From contig JAGXQV010000013.1 of the NCBI GenBank assembly GCA_018336195.1, positions 1 through 35,106 of the forward strand: a DNA stretch of 35,106 nt. Reading direction: 5' to 3'. Within the stretch, counting starts at the first letter, position 1. Each line of letters begins with the position of its first letter. The stretch is from Sulfuricella sp. GTDB lineage: Bacteria; Pseudomonadota; Gammaproteobacteria; Burkholderiales; Sulfuricellaceae. Below, in pieces: positions 22,744 to 31,171 of this stretch. The notes under the pieces were generated by a model. That model saw nothing but the letters and a program-made list of their open reading frames with translations. It made no database searches and was not told the origin of the DNA. The translations under genes were made by a program, and so were the position numbers.

Positions 22744-25464
22744 TTATCCGGGGTTGCGGAATTCCGCTACATTAGCCTTGGCTGCACCGGACAGCAGGTT
22801 GACGTTGGGTTCGCCGGGGCGATGGTGGTCCTGATTTTTCAGCACGGAAATACGCTGGCAAATCTTTTCGGGATTGAGCACCAGCAGCAGTTCGCCGACC
22901 GGCTGGCTGGGGTCGGGTTTGACCAGGCTGTCGGCGATCACCCCTTCCCCGGAAAACATCGAGGATAGCGATTCGACGCGATGGTCCGCGACCTCGGGAA
23001 TCTCCCCAAGGCTATCGACGAGGATGCCGAACAGGTTGTTTTCCTTGAGCCGCACCAGGACGATCTGCTGGTGCGGCGAGGAATGCTTTTCCCGTGTTTT
23101 GGGCAGCAATTGGTGGATGTCCACCACCGGGATGGGAATGCTGTCGTGAAGCACGTAGCCGACCAAATAGGATGACGCGCCGGGGACGCGGGTCATGCCG
23201 GCAAGGTCGATGGCTTCGACGACGTTTTCCGAGTACAGGCCGAACCAGTTTTCCCCGACGTAGAAGGTGGCGATCTCGACGGTGTCGCCGAATTCCTTGG
23301 AGCGGCCCACTTGGAGTTGCATTCGCGGCCGTTCGATGTCGCGCTGGCTGCGCTGCTCGGCATTGACCGCGCACAGCGGGACGAACACCAACGCCACCAC
23401 GTCGTTGCGGTAGCTGTCGCGAGCATCCTTGAATTCGCGGTAGCCGCGCGACACCCGCGAGCCGACGGCGTAATAGTGGCCGGCGTATTCAATGATGTTG
23501 GAGACGCCTTCGCCGTTGGCCAGAGCGAAGAATTTTTCGTCCAACTCGATGCGCCCGCCGGGGCGGATATCGACATGGGTGGAAGCGATCACCCGCCGCT
23601 CGCGGTCGGCGAACACCCCGAAGCTGCCGCGCACGATCTCGCCTTTTTCGTCGCGTGGCAGGGCATCCTTGAGCATCGCCTCGAATTGCGGTTCGGAATC
23701 GAAGACGATGCCGATACCGCCCACCGCCTTGTGACCGGCTTCCACGTCGAACAGCGCCGCGCCGTAGATATAGGTGTGCTTGCCCGAGTACAGCGGCGAA
23801 GGCTCGAAAGCCGATACCGCGTAGCTTTGCGAGTTTTTCAGGCCGAGCACCGCTTTCATCCATTCCTCGCCGAGCGGCTTGCCGCAATAGGCCTGGTAAT
23901 CCGGGTTGGAAACCGCCAGCACGCGGCCCTGCCGGTCGAACAGCACGAGGTTGCTGTACACCGTGTAAAGGCTGTTGATGTGCGCCAGGACGGTTTGCAG
24001 TTCGCGCAGGTCGGCATCACTGAGCTGGGGTTTGGCGAGCAGTTCGCGGAAATGCGTGCGCAACGCCCACCAGCGGCAGTCGTCGGAGCGCTCGTAGAGG
24101 TTGCGGTCCATGATGTCGATGGCCAGCGACGCCAAAAACTGGCTGTCCTGGAGGATCGACGACACCACGGTCTGATGCAGGTTGCCGATGGAGCGGGCGA
24201 ATACATCCTTGGTTTTCAGGCCGGTGTTGCTGATTTCCCACAGCAGGATTTTCGAGAAGGCCGGGTTGATGGCTTTCTTGTCGCCGCTCTGGCGCACGTT
24301 GCCGTTCCATACCGAGCGGTTCAGTTCGCGTTGAATCCTGTCTGCCTGGAGCGGGATGTTGCGCAGGTCTTCGGAAAACAGGCTGGGGTTGCTCATCACA
24401 TCGGCCAGCACCTCGGCGGTCACCAGCTTGAGCATGTCGGAGGCGTCGTTGCCGAAGGCGTGTTCCAGCGGCACCATCACGTGGCCGTACCAGCCCAACC
24501 CGGTGTAACCCTGGTAGCCCTTGGTGGGGCGGGTGGTGGCGAGGTATTCGCGGCCGGCGAAGCGCACCACCCGGTAATCGGCATCCACCACCCGCTCCAT
24601 CTCGGCGCCGATGGGCACATGCCATTCATCGCTGCTGGCGATGACCTTGCCGTCGCTGTCGAGGAGAGTGATGATGCCCCAGTCGTCATTGCCCCGCAGG
24701 TTGGCGAAGATCCCGGCGGTTTCGTTGGCGAAGCGGAAGCACAAGCACAGCACGCCCAGCGGCGCGTCGTCGTCGGGCGAGGTGACGCGATAGGAGTAAA
24801 TCAGGCTGGCCGGGGCCGCCGGCACCAGATCGGACTGGTGGTAGGTTTCCACGTAGGCGTGGCCGGTGCTCAGCGATTCCTGGAGCAGCGGATCGGTGGA
24901 GCGCGTCGCCGGGTTGGCGTCGTCGAGTTGGATCAACACATTGCCGTCGCAGTCGAGCAGGATGATATTGTTGTAAACCGAATACTTCTGCACGTATTCG
25001 CGGAAGCGGGTTTTCAGGGCGCTGGTCAGCGCGGCGAATTCCGCCTGGATACGTTCCTTCTCGGCACCGTAGCCCTGCTTGATGAGCTTGAGGAAAACCG
25101 GCGCGCGCGCGGCGTAATCGCGAATGTCGTCATCGGTGGCGAGAAAGCCGATATCGGCGGTACGCTCGAAGAGGTTGCGGATCATGATGTCCACCGCCAC
25201 CTGGGCCTTGGACTTCATTTCCTGGACGACCTTCTTGAGGCTTTCGGTGCCCAGGTTGTTGAGCAGCCCCGCCGTCAATTGGTTGAAAGCCTGGCGGGTA
25301 GCGCTCATGTCGGTACCGGTGCCGGATAACTGGCCGAGCAGCGTCAGGTTGTCCCACACGCCCTGCAAGTCCTGCAGGGTTTCTCGGTACTCCTCCGCGC
25401 CGCTCATGTAGCGGATGACGCGGTGCAGCTTGCCGTCGATCTCGATGCCTTTGTACAGTGCCAT
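22744..25464 (-). CDS. Soluble double-Cache protein with C-terminal CheW domain
   Basis: 906 residues from ATG 25464 (GGGGAGAG 8 bp upstream). Two Cache-like sensory regions, about 150-330 (YNNIILLDCDGNVLIQLDD, GYQGYTGLGWYG) and 500-680 (YSNLVLFDRQGRVLAVSN, GYREF). Each is preceded by a helical segment with the shared motif DIM(I/D)RNL(F/Y)ER. The C-terminus (about 725-870) is a CheW domain (ATFYVGENWFGLYSENVVEAI, VGYVLHDSIPIPVVDIHQLL, LVDSLGEIPEV). No signal peptide or membrane helix and no MCP methylation domain, which is odd because Cache domains are normally extracytoplasmic. First gene of the unit with nifT. Perhaps it links an internal nitrogen or redox cue to CheA; this is inference. 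Confidence 0.85.
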   Translation of the reverse strand: MALYKGIEIDGKLHRVIRYMSGAEEYRETLQDLQGVWDNLTLLGQLSGTGTDMSATRQAFNQLTAGLLNNLGTESLKKVVQEMKSKAQVAVDIMIRNLFERTADIGFLATDDDIRDYAARAPVFLKLIKQGYGAEKERIQAEFAALTSALKTRFREYVQKYSVYNNIILLDCDGNVLIQLDDANPATRSTDPLLQESLSTGHAYVETYHQSDLVPAAPASLIYSYRVTSPDDDAPLGVLCLCFRFANETAGIFANLRGNDDWGIITLLDSDGKVIASSDEWHVPIGAEMERVVDADYRVVRFAGREYLATTRPTKGYQGYTGLGWYGHVMVPLEHAFGNDASDMLKLVTAEVLADVMSNPSLFSEDLRNIPLQADRIQRELNRSVWNGNVRQSGDKKAINPAFSKILLWEISNTGLKTKDVFARSIGNLHQTVVSSILQDSQFLASLAIDIMDRNLYERSDDCRWWALRTHFRELLAKPQLSDADLRELQTVLAHINSLYTVYSNLVLFDRQGRVLAVSNPDYQAYCGKPLGEEWMKAVLGLKNSQSYAVSAFEPSPLYSGKHTYIYGAALFDVEAGHKAVGGIGIVFDSEPQFEAMLKDALPRDEKGEIVRGSFGVFADRERRVIASTHVDIRPGGRIELDEKFFALANGEGVSNIIEYAGHYYAVGSRVSRGYREFKDARDSYRNDVVALVFVPLCAVNAEQRSQRDIERPRMQLQVGRSKEFGDTVEIATFYVGENWFGLYSENVVEAIDLAGMTRVPGASSYLVGYVLHDSIPIPVVDIHQLLPKTREKHSSPHQQIVLVRLKENNLFGILVDSLGEIPEVADHRVESLSSMFSGEGVIADSLVKPDPSQPVGELLLVLNPEKICQRISVLKNQDHHRPGEPNVNLLSGAAKANVAEFRNPG

Positions 25465-25532
25465 GAAACTCTCTCCCCGTGAGTAAACCCCTCCTTCAGG
25501 CCATGTATCTCTTCTTATGGATAGCCCCGCAC

Positions 25533-25547
25533 GCAATCTTCGCGCCA
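25533..25547 (-). promoter_or_regulatory. Sigma-54 (-24/-12) promoter candidate for the Cache-CheW/nifT unit
   Basis: On the minus strand TGGCGC-N5-TTGC, close to TGGCAC-N5-TTGC, about 70 bp before the Cache-CheW start. The region 25465-25663 holds no gene. A TGT...ACA pair at 25571-25584 has the wrong spacing (8 instead of 10), so no clean NifA site is seen. Confidence 0.5.
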
Positions 25548-25605
25548 TCGGCGCAATCCGAAAAACAAACTGTAAATCAACACATTAAAAACAACGACGA
25601 CAACA

Positions 25606-25631
25606 GGCAGGCACCGCCACGGTGCACTGCC
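25606..25631 (-). terminator. Hairpin downstream of nifZ
   Basis: GGCAGGCACCG-CCA-CGGTGC(A)CTGCC forms an 11-bp stem with one bulge, 33 bp after the nifZ stop; on the minus strand TGTTG...TTGTTTTT follows at a distance. It may end or thin out the nifB-nifZ transcript ahead of the next promoter. Confidence 0.4.
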
Positions 25632-25663
25632 GCGACCGCCGCCACGCAATGGAACGGCAGTGC

Positions 25664-25933
25664 TTATTCCACCAGTTCCAGTTCGCGCGATTTCATCCCG
25701 ACCATCGCGCCGCGTTCGTAGAAATCCACGCCGTAGATGTAGAACTGCTGCAAAAATGTGCCGATGCTGGCGACGTAACCCACGTCGCCTTTCTTGACCA
25801 GGACTTCGCCGATTTCCCGGCCGGGAAACGTCCCGTCGTTGCGGATATTCTTGGTGGAACGCACTTTCTGCCCGTATTCGAATTGCGGTGGTTGGTCGAT
25901 TTCGATCACGTCGCTGTCACGGCTGATATTCAT
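25664..25933 (-). CDS. nifZ: NifZ nitrogenase maturation protein
   Basis: 89 residues from ATG 25933 with AAAAGGAGCCG upstream; a longer reading upstream would run through a repeat. NifZ signatures: PPQFEYGQKVRSTKNIRNDG, TFPGREIGEVLVKKGDVGYV, and TFLQQFYIYGVDF. NifZ acts as a chaperone in maturing the P-cluster of the NifDK protein. nifDK are not in this window. It lies 94 bp after the LRV gene; the gap is filled by a stuttering repeat. Confidence 0.95.
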   Translation of the reverse strand: MNISRDSDVIEIDQPPQFEYGQKVRSTKNIRNDGTFPGREIGEVLVKKGDVGYVASIGTFLQQFYIYGVDFYERGAMVGMKSRELELVE

Positions 25934-25952
25934 GATTCGGCTCCTTTTCAGG

Positions 25953-26034
25953 TAATGGGGAATGAGTAATGGGTGATGGGGCCAAACGAGGCGTTGCGTC
26001 GCGACACCGTTACCCATTGCGCATTACTCATTTC
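25953..26034. repeat. Stutter repeat with inverted arms (copy 1)
   Basis: The left arm is a run of AATGGGG/AATGAGT/AATGGGT/GATGGGG heptamers (25954-25980); the right arm, read on the other strand, is GGGAAATGAGTAATGCGCAATGGGTAAC (26006-26034). The GC-rich centre contains GCGTCGCGAC. It occupies the LRV-nifZ gap. Confidence 0.65.
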
Positions 26035-26786
26035 CCTTCACTCAGTCCTGCCCGCCGGTTGGCCGCCATCTCCCGCACCATCTCGTCCTGATCGTCGCAC
26101 AGTTCGCCGAGTTGCGTCGGCGGCAAGCGCGCGGCGGCTTCGAAACGCACCCGCCAGTCCGGGTCGCCTGCCAACCGGGCCAGTTGTCCGGCAGGCAGGC
26201 GGCGCGCCGCTTCCAGGCGCACCTCCGCATCCGCGTCGGCCAGCGATGCTGCCAACTGCCCCTCGGGGATACGGCGCGCCACCTCCAGGCGTACTTCGCG
26301 GTCCGGATCGCTTTGCAGCAGGTGCAGCATGGTCGAGGGCACGCGCCGGGCCACGACGAGACGCACGTAGTAATCGTCGTCATGGCGCATTTCCGCCAAC
26401 TCGCGTTCTTCCAGCCGATATGCCACGCGGATCCGCACCTCGCGGTCCGGATCGGCGCGCATTTTCAGCAAAAAGCGTTGCGGCAGGCGCACTACCGCGG
26501 AAAAACGCACGGTTTCGTCGGGGTCGTCCAACAACAGCGGCAGGTGGAAAACATCCACAAATTTCGCCGCGATTGCCCGCACCTCGAAATACGGGTGCGT
26601 CAGGTATTCGCGCGCCAGTTCCGGGTTCCACGCGAAGAAGCGGTACACCCGGCTGGCGTAGCGGTCGTGCACGCAAGCGCGGCGCAACTGGCATTTACCC
26701 TCGCGCAACAAGTCGCGATGGTCGCAAACCGCGCAATCGACCGGTGCACCCTGCCAATCCAGCGCTTCTTCGCAAATTTCACTCAT
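26028..26786 (-). CDS. [4Fe-4S] leucine-rich-repeat-variant (LRV) protein
   Basis: 252 residues. The start MSEICEEALDW at 26786 overlaps the upstream TPR gene's stop. The N-terminal segment carries C18, C21, C32 and C38, a [4Fe-4S] site as in the LRV protein first described from Azotobacter vinelandii. About eight repeats of 20-25 residues follow (DPDREVRLEVARRIPEGQL, ADAEVRLEAARRLPAGQL and so on), a right-handed solenoid. LRV genes recur in nif clusters, but the role is unknown; binding a nif protein or responding to oxygen through the cluster are possibilities. Translation is probably coupled to the TPR gene. Confidence 0.9.
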   Translation of the reverse strand: MSEICEEALDWQGAPVDCAVCDHRDLLREGKCQLRRACVHDRYASRVYRFFAWNPELAREYLTHPYFEVRAIAAKFVDVFHLPLLLDDPDETVRFSAVVRLPQRFLLKMRADPDREVRIRVAYRLEERELAEMRHDDDYYVRLVVARRVPSTMLHLLQSDPDREVRLEVARRIPEGQLAASLADADAEVRLEAARRLPAGQLARLAGDPDWRVRFEAAARLPPTQLGELCDDQDEMVREMAANRRAGLSEGK

Positions 26787-27306
26787 CTTCGTCAGGCTGG
26801 CCAAGGCGATTCAACACATCCAGGAGCACTGCTGCCCCGACCTTATCCGTGGGGTCGAGCTGCAACACCTTGTTCACCGCCCGCCGTCCTTCATCAAGGT
26901 TGCCCAAGCGCATTTGCAGGTAGCCATAGGCTTTCAGGCTGAACAGAAAAAACCGTGGCCCGAATGCCGCCACGTCGCCGAACAACCCATCCTCCGGCGC
27001 AACTTCCCACCAATCGCCGGCCAGCCCCAGCTCACGCCGCGCCAGCGCCAGACACAGGGTGGAATAAGGCAACGCCTCGCGGATTCTCCCCCCGTAAAAG
27101 TGATGGCGGTAAAACGCGATATACACCGCCGGATGACTGGGGGCGAGTTCCAGCGCCTGGGCCAGATATTTCTCGGCCTGCTCCGGCTCGCTGTAGGACT
27201 GGGCCGCCAGACGCAGGCTTTGTTCCGCACCCGGCGGCATGTCCTGTCCCAGGCAGGCTCGTTCCAGCCATGCCAGGTCGTCCTGGGTGACTGACGCGGC
27301 GTTCAT
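26779..27306 (-). CDS. Small TPR protein of the nif cluster
   Basis: 175 residues from ATG 27306, two bases after the HesB-like stop. Degenerate tetratricopeptide repeats: EQAEKYLAQALELAPSHPAV (about 37-57), a pair of helices after YRHHFYGGRIREAL, and EGRRAVNKVLQLDPTDKVG near the C-terminus. No signal peptide. Overlap with the LRV gene and close spacing to the HesB gene indicate one operon. Likely a protein-protein adaptor in cofactor assembly; no specific partner can be named. Confidence 0.82.
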   Translation of the reverse strand: MNAASVTQDDLAWLERACLGQDMPPGAEQSLRLAAQSYSEPEQAEKYLAQALELAPSHPAVYIAFYRHHFYGGRIREALPYSTLCLALARRELGLAGDWWEVAPEDGLFGDVAAFGPRFFLFSLKAYGYLQMRLGNLDEGRRAVNKVLQLDPTDKVGAAVLLDVLNRLGQPDEDE

Positions 27307-27308
27307 TC

Positions 27309-27692
27309 TCAGCCAGGCGTCCGTCGCCCGATGCTGGACACGTTCACCGTCGCCATGCCGTGACCGCTGCCCACCGAAGCCCCCGACGAACTGCTGCACG
27401 CGCACGCGCCCCCCTTGGGATTGACGAACTTGAAGCCGGTTTCCATCGGGGTGTCGGCGAAATCGACGATGTAGCCGTCGAGCATGACGTAGCTGGCTTC
27501 CGGCAGGTAGAGCCGGATGTCACCGATTTCAACCACCCGGTCGCCGGCCAGTGGCGCGGCTTCCACGGTGAATTCGGCGGACAGGCCGGAACAACCGCCC
27601 GGCGCGACGCTCAGGCGAAACCCGCTTCCACCGCCCATCCGCAACATGCGGCGGATGAACGCTTCGGCCTTGGGTTGCACGGTGATGTTCAT
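27309..27692 (-). CDS. A-type iron-sulphur carrier (IscA/HesB family)
   Basis: 127 residues from ATG 27692 (AAGGTG upstream). The three cluster-binding cysteines are present: C34 (PGGCSGLSAEF) and C97/C99 (NPKGGACACS). About 25 extra residues follow the CxC motif, longer than the usual few. Proteins of this kind next to nifB carry [4Fe-4S] units towards NifU/NifB during nitrogenase cofactor synthesis. It lies 11 bp after the ferredoxin gene and 2 bp before the TPR gene, in one operon. Confidence 0.92.
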   Translation of the reverse strand: MNITVQPKAEAFIRRMLRMGGGSGFRLSVAPGGCSGLSAEFTVEAAPLAGDRVVEIGDIRLYLPEASYVMLDGYIVDFADTPMETGFKFVNPKGGACACSSSSGASVGSGHGMATVNVSSIGRRTPG

Positions 27693-27703
27693 GTCGGTCA
27701 CCT

Positions 27704-27925
27704 TTATGCCGGCGTGTAACGCGGAAACTTGTCGTCGATCACGATGCAATCGGGAATCGGGCAGGCCGCCACGCATTGCGGCTCGTCGAAATAGCCGATG
27801 CATTCGCTGCACAGGTCGGCGGCGATTTTGAACATGCTCTTCTTTTCGTTGATTGCGTCGTTGGGGCACTCGGTTTCGCAAGCGGCGCAGTTGGTGCATT
27901 CGTCGGAAATGATTTTGTAGGCCAT
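27704..27925 (-). CDS. 2[4Fe-4S] ferredoxin, nif type (FdxN-like)
   Basis: 73 residues, ATG 27925 with AAAAGGAGAAAC upstream. Two cluster motifs: C10, C13, C16, C20 (CTNCAACETECP) and C39, C42, C51, C55 (CSECIGYFDEPQCVAACP); the 8-residue loop in the second is typical of ferredoxins encoded beside nifB. It is expected to feed electrons to NifB or nitrogenase. First gene after nifB, separated by 163 bp of repeat. Confidence 0.95.
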   Translation of the reverse strand: MAYKIISDECTNCAACETECPNDAINEKKSMFKIAADLCSECIGYFDEPQCVAACPIPDCIVIDDKFPRYTPA

Positions 27926-27959
27926 GATGTTTCTCCTTTTCAGGTTGAGTAGTGATAAA

Positions 27960-28082
27960 GCTAGTGTTTAGTGTTTAGTTTTGAGTGTTTAGTTGCGGAG
28001 GGCGCTTCGCGCCTATATTGATACCGCCGCGTCGCGCGCGGCGACCTTAACTGAACACTCAACACTTAACACTCAAAACTTT
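27960..28082. repeat. Stutter repeat with inverted arms (copy 2)
   Basis: The left arm repeats GTGTTTAGTGTTTAGTTTTGAGTGTTTAGTT from 27964; the right arm at 28050-28080 is its complement AACTGAACACTCAACACTTAACACTCAAAACT. The centre is GC-rich and holds CCGCGTCGCG. Fills the nifB-ferredoxin gap. The same stutter appears inside nifB at 28452-28480. Confidence 0.75.
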
Positions 28083-28088
28083 ATTGGT

Positions 28089-29549
28089 TCATGCTGCTGC
28101 CATGCCGTTGCGGCTCGCGCAACGCTCGCGGAACCACGCCAGCAACGATTTTTCGGTGTACTCGAAGGCGTAGGCTTCGACCGCCTCGACGCCCGCCTTG
28201 GCCAGGTCGCCTTTCGGACAGCGGCCGATCTTGGCGACGAAGACGGCGGCGCAATCGCGTATCACCCCGATCACGTCATCCAGCACTTCTTCCTCGCCGA
28301 AACCGCCTTGGCAGTAGTTTTCCACGCGGCGCTGGCCGATGTATTTGGCCCCGGAAGCGCTCATTTCATAAATCTGGAATTCGCTGGCGTGACCGAAATG
28401 CTGGTTGATGCGCTCGCCGCCGCGGGTCGCCACCGCCACCAGGACGGCAGGGTTTAGTGTTGAATGTTGAGTGCTTAGTTGAAGCAGTTCTTCATTACGC
28501 GAAGCAGTAGCGTCGCGACGTTCGCGTTCCACATATTCCGCATAAGCCTGGCGCGGTTGCGGGTCGTAGGCCACTTCCAGCGCGGCGATCCGCTCGTTGG
28601 AGAATTCCGCGCCGCGATCGTCGCCGAGCATTCCCACCGCGTCGGCGCGGCATTGGCGGCAATGACGCATCAGGTTGGCGCCGCCCTCGCATTGATCCTG
28701 CACGGTTTTCAATTCCTGGGGAGACGGGCCGCGCCGGCCGGTGAGGCCGTAATGGGTACCGTGCGCCGGGTCGGAAATCAGCGGCATGATGTTGTGGAGA
28801 AACGCTCCGCGCGCCTTGACGGCCTTGTTCACTTCGACCAGATGCTGGTCGTTGACGCCGGGAATCAGCACCGAGTTGACCTTTACCAGCACGCCCTTGG
28901 CGGTGAGCATCTCCAGCCCTTCCATCTGGCGCTCGTGGAGGATTTTCGCGGCATCGCGGCCTTTCCAGCGCTTGTGGTTGTAGAAAATCCACGGGTAGAT
29001 GTGCTCGCCGATCTGCGGGTCGAGCATGTTGATGGTGATGGTGACGTGGTCGATGTTGAAATCCGCGATACTCTGCACGTGGTCGGGCAGCGCCAGGCCA
29101 TTGGTGGACAGGCACAGCTTGATATCCGGCGCGGCGTCCTGGATCAACCCGAAAGTCCTGAAAGTCTTGGCCGGATTGGCCAGCGCGTCGCCCGGCCCGG
29201 CAATCCCGACCACCGATAACTGGGGAATTTCCGCCGCCACCGCCAGTACCTTCTTGGCCGCCAGTTCCGGGGTGAGCTTCTCGCTCACCACGCCGGGGCG
29301 GCTTTCGTTGGAGCAATCGTATTTGCGGTTGCAGTAGTTGCACTGGATGTTGCAGGCCGGCGCCACGGCGATGTGCATCCGCGCGAAATGGTGATGAGCC
29401 TGCTCGCTGTAGCAGGGATGGTTCTTCACCTTCTCCCACACTTCCGGGGAAAGATCGTCGGGCTTGGCCGCCGAACCGCAGCTACCCTTGCTGGCACAGC
29501 CGCCGGCGGGCTGGGCGTTCTGAAATATCGGAATGACTTTAGGTGACAT
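28089..29549 (-). CDS. nifB: NifB, radical-SAM FeMo-cofactor core synthase
   Basis: 486 residues from ATG 29549 (CGGAGC upstream). It fuses two [4Fe-4S] clusters with a carbide to make the NifB-co precursor of the nitrogenase cofactor. The radical-SAM domain has C66, C70 and C73 (CNIQCNYC), with AGPGDALAN and the LMRHCRQCRADAVG cysteine region. The C-terminal NifX/NafY-like domain (about 370-486, VAVATRGGERINQHFGHA) holds or passes on the product. The linker at about 355-370 (LLQLSTQHSTLNP) is translated from a stutter repeat also found in the intergenic gaps, an unusual insertion. The gene heads the accessory operon and is divergent from modE. Confidence 0.97.
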   Translation of the reverse strand: MSPKVIPIFQNAQPAGGCASKGSCGSAAKPDDLSPEVWEKVKNHPCYSEQAHHHFARMHIAVAPACNIQCNYCNRKYDCSNESRPGVVSEKLTPELAAKKVLAVAAEIPQLSVVGIAGPGDALANPAKTFRTFGLIQDAAPDIKLCLSTNGLALPDHVQSIADFNIDHVTITINMLDPQIGEHIYPWIFYNHKRWKGRDAAKILHERQMEGLEMLTAKGVLVKVNSVLIPGVNDQHLVEVNKAVKARGAFLHNIMPLISDPAHGTHYGLTGRRGPSPQELKTVQDQCEGGANLMRHCRQCRADAVGMLGDDRGAEFSNERIAALEVAYDPQPRQAYAEYVERERRDATASRNEELLQLSTQHSTLNPAVLVAVATRGGERINQHFGHASEFQIYEMSASGAKYIGQRRVENYCQGGFGEEEVLDDVIGVIRDCAAVFVAKIGRCPKGDLAKAGVEAVEAYAFEYTEKSLLAWFRERCASRNGMAAA

Positions 29550-29583
29550 GATGTGCTCCGAGTAGGCTTTGAAGCCACTCTTC

Positions 29584-29598
29584 GCAACAACCATGCCA
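29584..29598 (-). promoter_or_regulatory. Sigma-54 promoter of nifB
   Basis: TGGCAT-N5-TTGC on the minus strand, with correct -24/-12 spacing, 35 bp before the nifB start. One mismatch to TGGCAC. Supported by two NifA-type sites upstream. Confidence 0.8.
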
Positions 29599-29655
29599 CA
29601 CATGGTTATGGTTATAAATCAGCTTGTTGAGTGCGTTTGTCGAGAAGTTCAGCGG

Positions 29656-29671
29656 TGTAGTCAATCTGACA
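29656..29671. promoter_or_regulatory. NifA upstream activator site 1
   Basis: TGT-N10-ACA (TGTAGTCAATCTGACA), centred about 65 bp upstream of the nifB -24 element. Exact consensus and spacing. Confidence 0.7.
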
Positions 29672-29695
29672 AATCGACCGGGCGCCCGGCGGCTT

Positions 29696-29711
29696 TGTCC
29701 GAAACGCAACA
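29696..29711. promoter_or_regulatory. NifA upstream activator site 2
   Basis: A second exact TGT-N10-ACA (TGTCCGAAACGCAACA), 40 bp further upstream (about four helical turns from site 1). Also lies 62 bp before the modE-like gene. Confidence 0.65.
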
Positions 29712-29772
29712 TTCCCCGGCAAGGACGCTTTGACGGTAGAATTTCGCCGGTTCGCCTCAAGGAATACCCGAC

Positions 29773-30150
29773 ATGGAAAAAAACGACGCTCCGCCCCGTC
29801 CCCGCCTGCGCATTCTGTTTGGGCACGCCATCCCGCTCGGGCCGGGCAAGGCGGAACTGCTGGAACTCATCGCCGAAACCGGCTCGATTTCCGCTGCGGC
29901 GCGGCGCATGAACATGAGCTACCGGCGCGCTTGGCTGCTGGTGGACACCATGAACCAATGCTTCCGCTCCCCGCTGGTGGAAACCGCCACCGGCGGCAAG
30001 GGCGGTGGCGGGGCACGCATCACCGACCACGGCCTGACCATCCTGAATCGCTATCGCGAAATGGAGCGCAAGGCCGACGCCGCCTGCGCCGCCGACATGG
30101 CGGCGATCATCGCGGAACTGGTTGACTCGCCTCCCGACAATCCCCACTGA
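29773..30150 (+). CDS. modE: ModE-type molybdate regulator, DNA-binding domain only
   Basis: 125 residues. ModE winged HTH of the LysR-like kind: GHAIPLGPGKAELLELIAE, then the helix pair TGSISAAARRMNMSYRRAW, then LVETATGGKGGGGARITDHG. The molybdate-binding TOBE/Mop domains of full-length ModE (about 260 residues) are absent, so it is a one-domain version, as found in several proteobacteria. It presumably represses modABC when molybdate is ample, perhaps sensing through a separate Mop protein. Two ModE-like boxes lie downstream, ahead of modA. Divergent from nifB. Confidence 0.88.
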   Translation: MEKNDAPPRPRLRILFGHAIPLGPGKAELLELIAETGSISAAARRMNMSYRRAWLLVDTMNQCFRSPLVETATGGKGGGGARITDHGLTILNRYREMERKADAACAADMAAIIAELVDSPPDNPH

Positions 30151-30195
30151 GCGGAGTCCTTGACGCCATTGGCAACGGCGCACAGAATTGGTGCA

Positions 30196-30221
30196 ATCGT
30201 TATATCCAGCGAAACATCCCG
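30196..30221 (+). promoter_or_regulatory. ModE-like box 1
   Basis: ATCGTTATATCCAGCGAAAC followed by ATCCCG: the left half matches the ModE consensus and box 2 almost base for base; the right half is degenerate. It lies upstream of the sigma-54 element. Confidence 0.55.
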
Positions 30222-30315
30222 GTGCGCACGTACATTGCCCAAGGGAACGAAATGCATCGCGCGCGCCAATCCAACCTATTGTATAAAACAATAATTGAAT
30301 AATTTTGCGCAACGC

Positions 30316-30330
30316 TGGCACGGCACTTGC
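30316..30330 (+). promoter_or_regulatory. Sigma-54 promoter of modABC
   Basis: TGGCACGGCACTTGC, a perfect match to TGGCACG-N4-TTGC, 72 bp before the modA start. No TGT-N10-ACA site was found in 30151-30315, so the activator is unclear. An ATTGT-ATAAA-ACAAT dyad sits at about 30280-30295. Confidence 0.75.
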
Positions 30331-30360
30331 GAAGTTGCCGGCAAAGGATTTAATCCACCC

Positions 30361-31152
<792 letters not shown>

Positions 31153-31171
31153 ACCGAATCCGGAGCGATCC

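Noticed and set aside
23311..25329. Plus-strand reading frame of about 672 codons
   Set aside because: Antisense to the Cache-CheW gene; no recognisable motifs and typical mirror-strand composition.
25571..25584. TGT...ACA pair as a NifA site for the Cache-CheW unit
   Set aside because: Spacing is 8 bp, not the required 10 to 11.
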